From Pseudomonas putida S13.1.2 (GTDB lineage Bacteria > Pseudomonadota > Gammaproteobacteria > Pseudomonadales > Pseudomonadaceae): a stretch of 64,000 nucleotides of DNA. Position 1 is the first letter of the stretch; every line of letters begins with the position of its first letter. Location: positions 4,588,001 to 4,652,000 of the forward strand of contig NZ_CP010979.1 of assembly GCF_000498395.2 (NCBI RefSeq). The letters are read 5' to 3'. Positions 33,895 through 43,144 of this stretch are shown one piece after another. The position numbers were made by a program, and so were the translations under genes. The notes under the pieces were generated by a model, which saw nothing but the letters and a program-made list of their open reading frames with translations, was not told the DNA's origin and did no database searches.

Positions 33895-34601
33895 GCCTGT
33901 TCGCCTGGCTGCGCCCCACCGCGCCCGAACTGGACCACGCCACACGCCAGCGCCTGGCACGGTTGCCCAAGCCCGCGCCGCTGGGGGTATGTACCCTGCG
34001 CGAACAGCGATGGGTGGTGCTGGACCTGGAAACCAGTGGCCTCAACCCCAACCGTGACCAGGTATTGTCGATCGGGGCAGTGGCTATCGAGGACGGTGCC
34101 ATCGACTTTGCCCAGCAGTTCGAGCGTACGCTGCACCGGCCTTTGCAGAAGACCAACGCCAGCGTGCTGATCCATGGCCTGGGCCCCAGCGCCCTGGCTG
34201 CCGGTTGCGACCCGGCCGAGGCCTTGCTCGATTTGCTCGATTTCATTGGCAACAGCCCGGTGCTGGCGTTTCATGCGCCATTCGACCAGCGCATGCTGGC
34301 CCGTGCGCTGAAGGAGAGCCTTGGGCATCGCTTGCAGTCACTGTTCCTCGACGTTGCCGAACTGGCGCCGATGCTCAACCCCGACACGGTGCTGCGCGAG
34401 GCCGGGCTGGATGACTGGGTGGCGCGGTTTGGTTTGCAGGTGGAGGAGCGTCATCATGCCAGTGCCGATGCCCAGGTGACCGCAGAGCTGGCGCTGATCC
34501 TGTTCAGCCAGGCCCGGCGCCAGCAGCTGGACAGCCCGTTGCAGCTGGAGCAGCGGTTGCGCGGGTGGCGGCGGCGCCAAGCCCACAGCCATGGGTTGTA
34601 G
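33891..34601 (+). CDS. DnaQ-like DEDDh 3'-5' exonuclease
   Basis: Predicted 3'-5' exonuclease, 236 residues. Catalytic residues: D45 and E47 in VVLDLETSGL (Exo I), Asp in LAFHAPFDQRML (Exo II) and His/Asp in HHASADAQVTAEL (Exo III), a full DEDDh set. Its start overlaps the CBS/DUF294 stop by four bases. It lacks the polymerase-binding tail of DNA polymerase III epsilon and is probably not the replicative proofreader (inferred). Substrate, RNA or DNA, is not determined. Confidence 0.9.
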   Translation: MSLFAWLRPTAPELDHATRQRLARLPKPAPLGVCTLREQRWVVLDLETSGLNPNRDQVLSIGAVAIEDGAIDFAQQFERTLHRPLQKTNASVLIHGLGPSALAAGCDPAEALLDLLDFIGNSPVLAFHAPFDQRMLARALKESLGHRLQSLFLDVAELAPMLNPDTVLREAGLDDWVARFGLQVEERHHASADAQVTAELALILFSQARRQQLDSPLQLEQRLRGWRRRQAHSHGL

Positions 34602-34666
34602 GGCTTTTCCATGATGGCAATCCGATAAGCGTCCATTGCACCCACCCCCTCCCCTCTGCAACAATC

Positions 34667-34685
34667 GAGAATAGTTATCGTTAGT
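34667..34685. promoter_or_regulatory. Fur-box-like sequence before the ECF sigma gene
   Basis: The minus-strand 19-mer at this position matches the Fur consensus GATAATGATAATCATTATC at 13 of 19 positions, 29 bp before the sigma-factor start. This fits iron-starvation induction. Confidence 0.65.
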
Positions 34686-34713
34686 TAATGCATTCGTTCC
34701 GGGGGGACGCTGC

Positions 34714-35232
34714 TTGTCTTCTGCACACAGCCCACACGCCGATCTGGTCGGTGCGCTATACCGCGACCACCGCGGCTGGTTGCTCGCCTGGCTGCAGCGC
34801 AGCATGGCCTGCCGCCAACGTGCCGAAGACCTCAGCCAGGACACCTTCGTGCGCCTGCTCGGCCGTGAGCAGCTGGACACGCCCCGTGAACCCCGTGCGT
34901 TTCTGGCCGCCGTGGCCAAGGGGCTGATGTTCGACCACTTTCGCCGCGCCGCGCTGGAACAGGCCTACCTGGCCGAGCTGGCCCTGATCCCGGAAGCCGA
35001 ACACCCTTCACCAGAAGTGCAGCACCTTATTCTCGAAGACCTCAAAGCCATCGACCGCCTGCTCGGCAAGCTCTCGAGCAAAGCCCGCGCAGCGTTCCTG
35101 CACAACCGCCTGGACGGCATGGGCCATGCCGAAATCGCCGAGCGCCTGGGCGTTTCGGTATCGCGGGTGCGCCAGTACATCGCCCAAGGCATGCGCCAGT
35201 GCTATGTGGCCCTGTACGGGGAACCGACGTGA
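34714..35232 (+). CDS. ECF sigma factor, FecI/iron-starvation type
   Basis: Extracytoplasmic-function sigma factor of 172 residues. Region 2 is YRDHRGWLLAWLQRS..AEDLSQDTFVRLL; region 4 is MGHAEIAERLGVSVSRVRQYIAQGM. The start is TTG at 34714, preceded by GGGGGGA; the first in-frame ATG (residue 32) would cut into region 2. The GTG start of the FecR gene overlaps its stop. It should transcribe the TonB receptor gene downstream when FecR relays siderophore binding. Confidence 0.9.
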   Translation: MSSAHSPHADLVGALYRDHRGWLLAWLQRSMACRQRAEDLSQDTFVRLLGREQLDTPREPRAFLAAVAKGLMFDHFRRAALEQAYLAELALIPEAEHPSPEVQHLILEDLKAIDRLLGKLSSKARAAFLHNRLDGMGHAEIAERLGVSVSRVRQYIAQGMRQCYVALYGEPT

Positions 35233-36185
35233 GCAATGCACCGGTTTCGTCCCAGGTACTGGAAGACGCCATCGCCTGGAAACTCAGCCTGGGCGACGCC
35301 AGCGGCACGCCCGATGAACGCAGCGAATTCATGCGCTGGCATGCCGCCAGCGAAGAACACGCGCGTGCCTGGCGCCAGCTCGGCGCCATGGACCAACGCG
35401 TCAGTGCGGCAGCCGGCCCGGCACGCCAGGCCTTGCTGCAATCACGCGCCGGCCTGCGTCGACGCATCGGCAAAGTGGGCGGCGGGCTGGCCGGCATGTT
35501 CCTGCTCGGCTCGCTGCTGGCCTGGGTCGGCGCACCGTCGCTGGCCCCAAGCTACTGGCTGGCCGACCAGCGTACCGCTACCGGCGAACTGCGAACCCTG
35601 CGCCTGGAAGACGGCACCCTGCTGAGCCTGAACACGCACACCGCCGTAGACATCGACTACGCGGGCGAGCAGCGGGTAATCGTGCTGCACCAGGGCGAAA
35701 TCTCGGTCGAAACCGGCCACCAGGACCCGCGCCCGCTGCTGGTACGCACCGACGACGGTCGCCTGCGCCCCCTTGGCACGCGCTTCCTGGTGCGCCGCGA
35801 AGCCGGTGGTACGCGCCTGGAAGTGCTGCAAGCCTCGGTTGCTGCCATGCCGCACAACAGTGGCGACGAGCAAGTGCTGCGCGAAGGCCAGCAGGTGCTG
35901 ATGAATGCCAACGGCCTCGGCAAGATGGGCACCGTGCCTGCCGGTGCCGATGCCTGGACCCGCGGCATGCTGGTGGTGGACAACGTGCGCCTGGGCGACC
36001 TGCTGGCCGCACTTGGCAAATACCGCAGCGGCTACCTCGGGGTAGACGAGCAAGTCGCCGACCTGCGAGTGACCGGCAGCTTCCCGCTGACCGACACCAA
36101 TCTGGCGCTGGAGTCGTTGGTACCGGCCTTGCCGGTGAAGATCGAGCGGCATACCCAGTGGTGGGTGAACGTCGTTCCCAAGTAG
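35229..36185 (+). CDS. FecR-type anti-sigma/sigma-regulator membrane protein
   Basis: Inner-membrane regulator linking the TonB receptor to the ECF sigma factor. N-terminal DUF4880-like helical part with WHAASEEHARAWRQL (about 30-60), one transmembrane helix (about 88-105, LAGMFLLGSLLAWVG) and a periplasmic FecR domain from about 120 (LRLEDGTLLSLNTHTAVDID, RDGGRLRPLGTRFLVR-like stretch). GTG at 35229 overlaps the sigma stop (GTGA), giving 318 residues; the longer frame upstream lies inside the sigma gene. Confidence 0.9.
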   Translation: MSNAPVSSQVLEDAIAWKLSLGDASGTPDERSEFMRWHAASEEHARAWRQLGAMDQRVSAAAGPARQALLQSRAGLRRRIGKVGGGLAGMFLLGSLLAWVGAPSLAPSYWLADQRTATGELRTLRLEDGTLLSLNTHTAVDIDYAGEQRVIVLHQGEISVETGHQDPRPLLVRTDDGRLRPLGTRFLVRREAGGTRLEVLQASVAAMPHNSGDEQVLREGQQVLMNANGLGKMGTVPAGADAWTRGMLVVDNVRLGDLLAALGKYRSGYLGVDEQVADLRVTGSFPLTDTNLALESLVPALPVKIERHTQWWVNVVPK

Positions 36186-36194
36186 ACCTGTAAC

Positions 36195-36288
36195 GGCCTC
36201 TTCGCGGGTGAACCCGCTCCCACAGGTGTTTCACAGTGCCTGGCCCCGTGGGGTCCCTGTGGGAGCGGGTTCACCCGCGAAGAGGCCA
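36195..36288. repeat. REP pair
   Basis: Inverted first-family REP copies with GGCCTCTTCGCGGG ends between the FecR and TonB-receptor genes. Confidence 0.85.
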
Positions 36289-36307
36289 GTGCAGGCAAAT
36301 ATTCATT

Positions 36308-36326
36308 TCAAATAATTCTCAATATT
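36308..36326. promoter_or_regulatory. AT-rich Fur-box-like sequence before the TonB receptor
   Basis: Matches the Fur consensus at 11 of 19 positions, about 79 bp before the receptor ATG. Weaker than the sigma-gene site; it may instead be the ECF promoter spacer. Confidence 0.45.
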
Positions 36327-36404
36327 TTTCAGATTCACCCTGTCACTTTTCAATTCTCGCTCGGCAAGGAAGCAGCAAGCACTTACCCGTCGAGGAACCG
36401 CCGC

Positions 36405-38837
36405 ATGTCCCGTGCCGTTGATCGTATCCTGCGCCCCAGTTTGATGGCCCTGGCCATCGGCCTGGCTGCCCCGCTGGCAAGCCCCGCCTTGTTCGCCGCC
36501 GAGCAATCCACTGCCCGCGCCTACAACCTGCCCAGCGCGCCGCTAGCCACCACCCTCAACCAGATCGCCAGCCAGGCCGGCATTGCCCTGGCCATCGACC
36601 CGGCACTGGTCAGCGGCCGCACCTCGGCCCCGGTGAGCGGCCAGTACGACGGCCTTGGCGCTCTGCAAGCAGCCCTGCGCGGTACCGGCCTGCAGTTGCA
36701 ACAGAGCAGCGTCGGTAGCTACAGCCTGGTGGCCGTGCCGGATGGCGCCCTGGCCCTACCGGAAACCACCGTGGACGCCGCCAGCGTTTCTGAAAGTGCC
36801 TGGGGCCCGGTAGAGGGTTACCTGGCCAAGCGCACCGCCGCTGGCACCAAGACCGACACCGCGCTGGTGGAGGCCCCCCGCTCCATCTCCATCGCCACCC
36901 GCGAGCAGATGAAAGACCGCGGCGTGCACAGCCTGGATGACGCCGTGCGCTACATGCCGGGTATCGTGTCGGCCAGTTTCGGTAGCGACACGCGGTATGA
37001 CTGGATGCGCGTGCGCGGCTTCGAGCCCACCCAGTTCCTCGATGGCCTGCCGCTGCCACGCGGCGTGTACGCCAACCCCAAAGCCGAAACCTGGAACCTC
37101 GACCGCCTCGCCCTGCTGCGTGGCCCGGCCTCCTCGATTTATGGCCAAACCCCGCCCGGCGGCCTGCTGGACATGGTCAGCCGCCGGCCGCAGGCCGAAA
37201 GCGCCCATGAGATCGAGCTGCAATATGGCAGCGACAACCATCGCCAGATCAACTTTGCCAGCACTGGCAAGATCGATGATGAAGGCCGCTTTCTGTACGG
37301 CGTCAGTGGTGTGATCCGCGACAGCGGCACACAGATCGACCACATCGACAACAAGCGCTACAACATCGCGCCAAGCCTGACCTGGAACATCGACGAAGAC
37401 ACTACGTTGACCTTGCTGACCCAGTTCACCCGTGACGATACCGGCGCCACCAGCCAGTTCCGGCCGATCCAGGGCACCAAGATCGACATGCCGTTCGGCA
37501 AGATCTCGCACCACAAGAACCTGGGTGACCCGGACTACGAGTTCTACGACCGCACTTACTACGCGCTGGGCTACGCCTTCGAACACCGGATCAACGACGT
37601 GTGGCAGTTCCGTCAGAACCTGCGCTACACCAAGTCGGACCTGTCGTTCCAGACCATCACCCCTGGCAGTTACTACGCGCCGGGTGGCCCGGTGCAAGAC
37701 GATGGCACGGTCAGCCGCATGTCCACCAACACCGACGAAGACATCAGCCAGTTTGCGGTGGACAACAACTTCCAGGCCGACTTCGCCACCGGGGACATTA
37801 CCCACACCCTGCTGATCGGCCTGGACCACCAGCGCGTCAATACCAACTACCTGTCGATCTTCGGCTTCAACGTGCCGGACAGCAACGTCAACAACCCAGT
37901 CTACGGGCTGCCGATCACCCGCCCGGATCGCTCGACCGCGTTTTATGACTACAACCAGAAAACCCGTCAGACCGGCCTGTATGTGCAGGACCAGATGGCA
38001 CTTGGCAACTGGCGCCTGACCCTGGGTGGTCGTGAAGACTGGGTGCATACCGGCACCAAGTTCTTCAACCAGGACGACGCCACCAGTACCCAGCGGGACA
38101 AGAAATTCAGCGGTAACGCAGCCATCAGCTATGTGTTCGACTCGGGCTTCGTGCCGTACCTGTCGTATGCCGAGTCGTTCCAGCCGTCCAGCAATGCCAG
38201 TGTGTCGGCAACTAACCCGCTCAAACCCACCGAAGGCAAGCAGTGGGAGCTGGGCGTGAAGTACCAGCCGCCAGGCTCCAACACCCTGCTGTCGGCGGCC
38301 GTGTATGACCTGACCCAGAAAAACGTCGCGGTCACCGACACCGTCGGTGGTGTGACCATCACCAGCCAGACCGGCGAAGTGAAAGTCCGCGGCCTTGAGC
38401 TGGAAGCGGTTTCCGATGTTACCGAAAACCTGAAGGTGATAGCCGCCTACACCCTGGCCAAGTCCGAGGTGCAGGACGGCGATTTCAAAGGCAACCGCTT
38501 GCAGCTGATGCCTAACCAGCAGGCGTCCGTCTGGGGCGACTACACCTGGCATTCGGGCGTGCTCGACGGCTTCGGCATCGGCCTGGGCGCGCGTTATACC
38601 GGCAATACCTACGGTGACCAGGCCAATACCTACCTGGGCAAGGCCAAGGCCTACACCGTGTTCGATGCGTCGGTGCACTACGACCTGGGTCGCCTGAACA
38701 GCAGCCTGAAGGGCGCGTCGGTGGCGGTCAATGCCACCAACCTGCTGAACAAGGATTACCTCTCTACCTGTGACTCGTACTACTGCTACTACGGCGATGA
38801 GCGCAGCGTTGTCGCCAGCGCCACTTACAAGTTCTGA
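36405..38837 (+). CDS. TonB-dependent ferric-siderophore receptor with signalling domain
   Basis: Outer-membrane receptor of 810 residues. Signal peptide about 1-31 (cleavage after ALFAAEQ region), STN signalling domain (about 40-115, LPSAPLATTLNQIASQAGIA), TonB box/linker near ETTVDAASV, plug (about 145-260, PRSISIATREQMKDRG, RVRGFEPTQFLDGLPL, LRGPASSIYGQTPPGG) and 22-strand barrel ending in aromatic TYKF. The STN domain and the upstream sigma/FecR genes make a surface-signalling system. The sequence is of the ferrichrome/ferrioxamine FpvA-FoxA group; exact siderophore is not readable. Confidence 0.93.
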   Translation: MSRAVDRILRPSLMALAIGLAAPLASPALFAAEQSTARAYNLPSAPLATTLNQIASQAGIALAIDPALVSGRTSAPVSGQYDGLGALQAALRGTGLQLQQSSVGSYSLVAVPDGALALPETTVDAASVSESAWGPVEGYLAKRTAAGTKTDTALVEAPRSISIATREQMKDRGVHSLDDAVRYMPGIVSASFGSDTRYDWMRVRGFEPTQFLDGLPLPRGVYANPKAETWNLDRLALLRGPASSIYGQTPPGGLLDMVSRRPQAESAHEIELQYGSDNHRQINFASTGKIDDEGRFLYGVSGVIRDSGTQIDHIDNKRYNIAPSLTWNIDEDTTLTLLTQFTRDDTGATSQFRPIQGTKIDMPFGKISHHKNLGDPDYEFYDRTYYALGYAFEHRINDVWQFRQNLRYTKSDLSFQTITPGSYYAPGGPVQDDGTVSRMSTNTDEDISQFAVDNNFQADFATGDITHTLLIGLDHQRVNTNYLSIFGFNVPDSNVNNPVYGLPITRPDRSTAFYDYNQKTRQTGLYVQDQMALGNWRLTLGGREDWVHTGTKFFNQDDATSTQRDKKFSGNAAISYVFDSGFVPYLSYAESFQPSSNASVSATNPLKPTEGKQWELGVKYQPPGSNTLLSAAVYDLTQKNVAVTDTVGGVTITSQTGEVKVRGLELEAVSDVTENLKVIAAYTLAKSEVQDGDFKGNRLQLMPNQQASVWGDYTWHSGVLDGFGIGLGARYTGNTYGDQANTYLGKAKAYTVFDASVHYDLGRLNSSLKGASVAVNATNLLNKDYLSTCDSYYCYYGDERSVVASATYKF

Positions 38838-38842
38838 GTGAG

Positions 38843-38947
38843 CGGGGCCGCTTTGCGGCCCTTTCGCGACACAAGGCCGCTCCTACAGGGGATCGCATTC
38901 TCATGTAGAAGCGGCCTTGTGTCGCGAAAGGGCTGCGCAGCAGCCCC
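38843..38947. repeat. REP pair (GCGGCC type)
   Basis: TTTCGCGACACAAGGCCGCTCC and its inverse, capped by GGGGCCGC..GCGGCCC and GGGCTGC..GCAGCCCC stems, lie between the receptor and PepSY genes. Confidence 0.85.
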
Positions 38948-38977
38948 ACGAACCAACAGACAAAAATCGGTACCGTG

Positions 38978-40090
38978 ATGAAAAGCCCAACCATCCGCCG
39001 CTGGTCCGTGATCCATACCTGGAGCAGCCTGGTCTGTACCCTGTTCCTGTTGCTGCTGGCACTCACCGGCCTGCCGCTGATCTTCCACCACGAACTCGAA
39101 CAGCTGCTCGGCGACGCCCCCGAACTGCGCGTGATGCCGGCAGGCACCCCGCACCTCGACCTGCAGCAGCTTGTAGTGAAAGCCGAACAGCACCGCCCCG
39201 GCGAGGTGATGCAGTACTTCGGCTACGACGAAGACGAACCCAACGGCGTGGTCGCCATAACCGCCGCCACGGCCGACACCGACCCCAACCTGTCGCACAC
39301 CTTCATGCTCGACGCCCGCACCGGCGAAGCGGTGGCCATGCCGGCTGCCAATGGCGGTTTCATGATGGTCATGCTGCGCCTGCATGTGGACATGTTCGCC
39401 GGCTTGCCCGGCAAGCTGCTGCTGGCCTTCATGGGCATACTGTTCATTGTCGCGATCGTCTCCGGCACCGTGCTCTATGCGCCGTTCATGCGCCGCCTGG
39501 CGTTCGGCACCGTGCGCCACGAAAAGTCGCGCCGCCTGCGCTGGCTCGACCTGCACAACCTGCTCGGCGTGGTCACCCTGGCGTGGGCGTTGACGGTGGG
39601 CGTGACCGGGGTGATCAGCGCCCTGTCCGACCTGGTCATCGCCGCCTGGCGCAACGACAGCCTGGCCACCATGGTCGCGCCTTACCGCGATGCCCCGCCG
39701 CTCACCGAGCGCGCGCCAGCCACCCGCCTGCTGGAGATTGCCGAACAGGCCGCCCCCGGCATGCGCCCGGACTTCATCGCCTTCCCCGGCACGCGCTTTT
39801 CCAGCGAACACCACTACGCGGTGTTCATGAACGGCTCCACCCATCTCACTTCGCACCTGTTCACGCCGGTGCTGATCGACGCCCGCACCCTTGAAGTGAC
39901 TGCGGTAGGCGACCGCCCTTGGTACATGGACGCGCTGGGCCTGTCGCAGCCGCTGCATTTTGGCGACTACGGCGGCCGGCCGATGCAGATCCTCTGGGCC
40001 GTACTGGACGTGCTTACCATCATCGTGCTCGGCAGCGGCCTCTACCTGTGGTGGGGCAAGCAGCGCAAACCCAGAGAGACGCGAACATGA
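38978..40090 (+). CDS. PepSY-associated membrane protein, siderophore-uptake type
   Basis: Inner-membrane protein with four predicted helices (about 13-35, 145-166, 190-212, 335-357) and periplasmic PepSY-like loops, 370 residues. Such proteins (PiuB/FoxB-like) lie beside TonB receptors and are thought to reduce iron from the siderophore in the periplasm. The H-x-W opening RRWSVIHTWSSL and the WLDLHNLLGV block are typical. ATG at 38978 rather than the GTG one codon earlier. Its stop overlaps the next small gene. Confidence 0.88.
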   Translation: MKSPTIRRWSVIHTWSSLVCTLFLLLLALTGLPLIFHHELEQLLGDAPELRVMPAGTPHLDLQQLVVKAEQHRPGEVMQYFGYDEDEPNGVVAITAATADTDPNLSHTFMLDARTGEAVAMPAANGGFMMVMLRLHVDMFAGLPGKLLLAFMGILFIVAIVSGTVLYAPFMRRLAFGTVRHEKSRRLRWLDLHNLLGVVTLAWALTVGVTGVISALSDLVIAAWRNDSLATMVAPYRDAPPLTERAPATRLLEIAEQAAPGMRPDFIAFPGTRFSSEHHYAVFMNGSTHLTSHLFTPVLIDARTLEVTAVGDRPWYMDALGLSQPLHFGDYGGRPMQILWAVLDVLTIIVLGSGLYLWWGKQRKPRETRT

Positions 40091-40272
40091 GCCACAAGTC
40101 GCAATCCACTGCGCGCCTCTTCGCCTGGCCAGCGTTGATTGCCCTGCTGGGCTTCCTGGGGCTGTTCGCCGCCCTGCTGGGCGACGGAGGTTGGGATGTG
40201 CTGGCCTGGGCCGGTTTGGGCCTTCCGGCCCTGCTGAGCCTGCGCGGGCTGTTCTGGCGTCGGCGGCGCTAG
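40087..40272 (+). CDS. Small membrane protein (61 residues) coupled to the PepSY gene
   Basis: ATG at 40087 overlaps the PepSY stop (ATGA), giving MSHKSQSTARLFAWPALIAL and a second hydrophobic stretch, ending in RGLFWRRRR. Two transmembrane helices with a basic tail, N-in by charge. No family recognised; the tight coupling says it belongs to the siderophore-uptake unit. The longer frame starting at 39919 lies inside the PepSY gene. Confidence 0.78.
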   Translation: MSHKSQSTARLFAWPALIALLGFLGLFAALLGDGGWDVLAWAGLGLPALLSLRGLFWRRRR

Positions 40273-40339
40273 CCGGCTACCACCCCGCAGCCGCGGGTAT
40301 TGCCAAGCATGGGGCTTTCCTCAATCAAGGATCAGCCCC

Positions 40340-43126
40340 ATGCGCCCCCTCGAACGTCTGGAACAGATCGACCGACAGATCGGTGACCTGCTCGATAGCC
40401 TCCCCACCGTCGACCCCAAACAGCCCATCAGCCCCGCCACGCGCACCTGGCTGCACGGCGAGGTGGCCAGTTTCTGGGCCACGGCCGATGAGCAAGGCAA
40501 CACGCGCAGACAGCTGTTGCTGACACTGCGCAAGGCACTGATGCTGACCGAGATCGAATTGCGCGTCGCCGACCAGACCTTGGGCAACGGGCAGGCCGAA
40601 CTGTTGCGCACTTGCCTGGAGAAGCCACTGCCCTCACAACGCCGGCACCTGCCTCTGGCCGAACGGCCACAGGTCTACCGCGTCCTGCTGGAAAACCGGC
40701 GGCCAAACTGGCGCAGCTACCTGCCAGGCACTCTGGTCATCGTTGCCAGTACCGTCGAGGGCCAAATGCTCACGGCTGAAGACTCCGCAGGGAGTGCCTT
40801 GCTGTGCAGCCTGTCCCAAGGTATCGAGGCCTTCGAGTCCCTTGCCGCACTGCACAAAGAGCTTTGCGAACGCCTGGAGGATCCGCTGCAGAGCAAGCCA
40901 CTGCTGCACCTGTACCTTGATGAACAGGCAGACCGCGCTCGCCGGTCACAACGCCTGCGCTATGACTGGTACGCCGACAGCCTGCTGGGGGCCCAGGTCG
41001 ACTGCGTGATCGAGGCCCAGCGCCAGCGCTTGACTGAACCCGGTTTGTGGGGCAGTCACACAGCCGACCAGCACACCCGCTTGAGTAGGGCCATGGCGCT
41101 TCGGCACGAAGTCGGTGCCAAACCCAGCGTGCAGACACGCTATTCGCAACTGCTGGAAAAGAACCTGCCAAACTGGCTGCGCAACACCTCCGCGCAAGGC
41201 TTGAGCCATATCATGCAGGCTGTGCAGGAGCTGGTGGCAACCGCCGAGCGGGCGGCAGCCCCCGGAGTGCTGAGCCTCAATGATTTCAAGCAGCGCAACA
41301 GCCTGCTGTCCTGGGCCAATGCACGCCTGCGCGAGCGCCTGAGCCATGACCTGAGCTACGACACGGACCCTGGCGAAATTCAGGTCAGTGTCGTCCGCGC
41401 CCGCCGCACCGGCGCTGTCATGCATCCCTTCGCCACCTCCTCCTATTTGGCCTATGCCGGCATGCAACGCGTGGGCAATGAGATGGTGGAGATGGTCGAG
41501 GAAAGCAACACGCTCGAGCAACTGGCGCTGAAGAACCTGCCATGGTTCGACACCGACTACTGGCTTACCGCGCGCATCGTCCACGCCCGGGGGGGTGCGT
41601 TGCCCGCCGCGCTCACGCCGCACTATGTGAAGAACATGATCCGGGAACTGAACGTGGGTGACAGTTATGCCAAGTACCTGCACACCCAGCTCATCAGCTC
41701 CAGGGCGGGCAAGTGGCGCCAGGCCGCACACAGCCGGGTAAACCTGGCGCGCATGCGCGCAGAAGCGGTCAAAGCGCGCTATGCCGGGCATTTCGGCGAT
41801 GACCCTTTCGAGCATGGTTACAGCTGGGTTTGCGCAGTGCTGGACCAACCGCACAATGCCTTGCGTGCCCCGGTAGCCGGCTACCCGGTCACGGTTCGGC
41901 AGTTCAACATCATGGGCCATACCTTGCAGGGCGTGCTGCTGCTCAATAGCGCGACCTACAAGTCCCAGGCATGCGTTTTGTATACGCCGGATGCCCCGGA
42001 CCGCAGGGCCTGGCGCCGCTTTCGCACACCGCGTGAACTGCTTCGGACCTTGCGCCTGCAGCCCGGGCTGAAAGCGTACGTGGCACAGCGCCTGCCATTG
42101 CTTCCTGCCGACAAGGTGCAGCGCCTTCTGGACAAAGGGCGCCTGGGCACGCATGTGAAAACCCCGGCGGTGAACGATGACCTGTTCTTCGTCTATTACC
42201 TGGCCGAAGTCAAAGCGCTGATCGCCCAGGCCGATGCCGACAGCATGACGACCCAGGAAGTGAATGCGCAGTCGGTCATCGCACTGAGCTGGCGCCTGGT
42301 GGACTTCATCAGTCTGCTACTACCCAACCACGCCCTGATGACGTTGTCGATCGGCCGCATGGCCATCGAGATCTGGGACGGCGTCGAGGCCTTCAAGCAG
42401 GAGGATGCCGAAGGGGTGATGCGCCACGCCTACAATGCTTTCAGCTACCTCAATGATGCAGCGATCAGTTATGTCGGCTCCGGCCTGCTGCGACGTTCGT
42501 TGCGCGGCATGCCCAAACAACCGCCATTGCCGTTGCCTGCGCGCCTCCAGGCGCAACCGGACACCAGCAACCTGCGCTATCGCATAGACGGGATCTACGG
42601 TGAAGGGGTGTACGAACAGCGCACGGCGTTTGGCGGGCTGTCGCTGTACTTCGTCAAGGACAACGACAACCGCTACTACCAGGTGAGTTTCGACGGCTAC
42701 CGCTGGCGGGCCATCGACCCTGACCAGCCGGATGCCTACCTGCATCAGCCGCTCAAGCGCAAAGCCGACGGGCAATGGGTAATCGACTCTCCCCTGCAGT
42801 GGTATGACGGGCTGCCCGACCTTAAGCAGTTGCTGCAGGACTGCTACCTGCAAGCGCCACTGGCGGGCACACCGCTGAACGTCGAACAAGGGCTCTACCA
42901 GGCTGACGATCAACTGTACCTGGTGCTCAAGGGCGGCCAGTTACCTGTACGCCGCCACCTGCTGCCGGACCGTTACCATTTGCAGATTGCCGTAGCCAGC
43001 AGCGCCGGCGTAGTGCCGTGGGCAGTGCTGCGCCACGAGAACGGCCAGTGGCTGATACGCGTTCGCCAAGCGGGGCGCAGCAGCGACTGGCTGGCATTGC
43101 CAGATCAGCCACTGCCAGCCCGCTGA
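40340..43126 (+). CDS. Dermonecrotic-toxin/DUF6543-like protein, 928 residues
   Basis: Large protein without signal peptide. The region about 180-620 resembles the N-terminal domain of Pseudomonas dermonecrotic-toxin-like proteins (DUF6543): YWLTARIVHARGGAL, NIMGHTLQGVLLLNSATY, VLYTPDAPDRRAWRRFRTP, RLPLLPADKVQRLLDKG. A weakly hydrophobic segment (about 660-720, HALMTLSIGRMAIEIWDGVE) and a Tyr/Trp-rich C-terminal third (YQVSFDGYRWRAIDPDQPDA) follow. No immunity, VgrG, Hcp or PAAR gene adjoins, and no known catalytic motif was found. It is unlike either neighbouring locus and may be accessory. A cytotoxic role is only inferred. Confidence 0.62.
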   Translation: MRPLERLEQIDRQIGDLLDSLPTVDPKQPISPATRTWLHGEVASFWATADEQGNTRRQLLLTLRKALMLTEIELRVADQTLGNGQAELLRTCLEKPLPSQRRHLPLAERPQVYRVLLENRRPNWRSYLPGTLVIVASTVEGQMLTAEDSAGSALLCSLSQGIEAFESLAALHKELCERLEDPLQSKPLLHLYLDEQADRARRSQRLRYDWYADSLLGAQVDCVIEAQRQRLTEPGLWGSHTADQHTRLSRAMALRHEVGAKPSVQTRYSQLLEKNLPNWLRNTSAQGLSHIMQAVQELVATAERAAAPGVLSLNDFKQRNSLLSWANARLRERLSHDLSYDTDPGEIQVSVVRARRTGAVMHPFATSSYLAYAGMQRVGNEMVEMVEESNTLEQLALKNLPWFDTDYWLTARIVHARGGALPAALTPHYVKNMIRELNVGDSYAKYLHTQLISSRAGKWRQAAHSRVNLARMRAEAVKARYAGHFGDDPFEHGYSWVCAVLDQPHNALRAPVAGYPVTVRQFNIMGHTLQGVLLLNSATYKSQACVLYTPDAPDRRAWRRFRTPRELLRTLRLQPGLKAYVAQRLPLLPADKVQRLLDKGRLGTHVKTPAVNDDLFFVYYLAEVKALIAQADADSMTTQEVNAQSVIALSWRLVDFISLLLPNHALMTLSIGRMAIEIWDGVEAFKQEDAEGVMRHAYNAFSYLNDAAISYVGSGLLRRSLRGMPKQPPLPLPARLQAQPDTSNLRYRIDGIYGEGVYEQRTAFGGLSLYFVKDNDNRYYQVSFDGYRWRAIDPDQPDAYLHQPLKRKADGQWVIDSPLQWYDGLPDLKQLLQDCYLQAPLAGTPLNVEQGLYQADDQLYLVLKGGQLPVRRHLLPDRYHLQIAVASSAGVVPWAVLRHENGQWLIRVRQAGRSSDWLALPDQPLPAR

Positions 43127-43144
43127 ATGGCCGAACCGCAGGCC

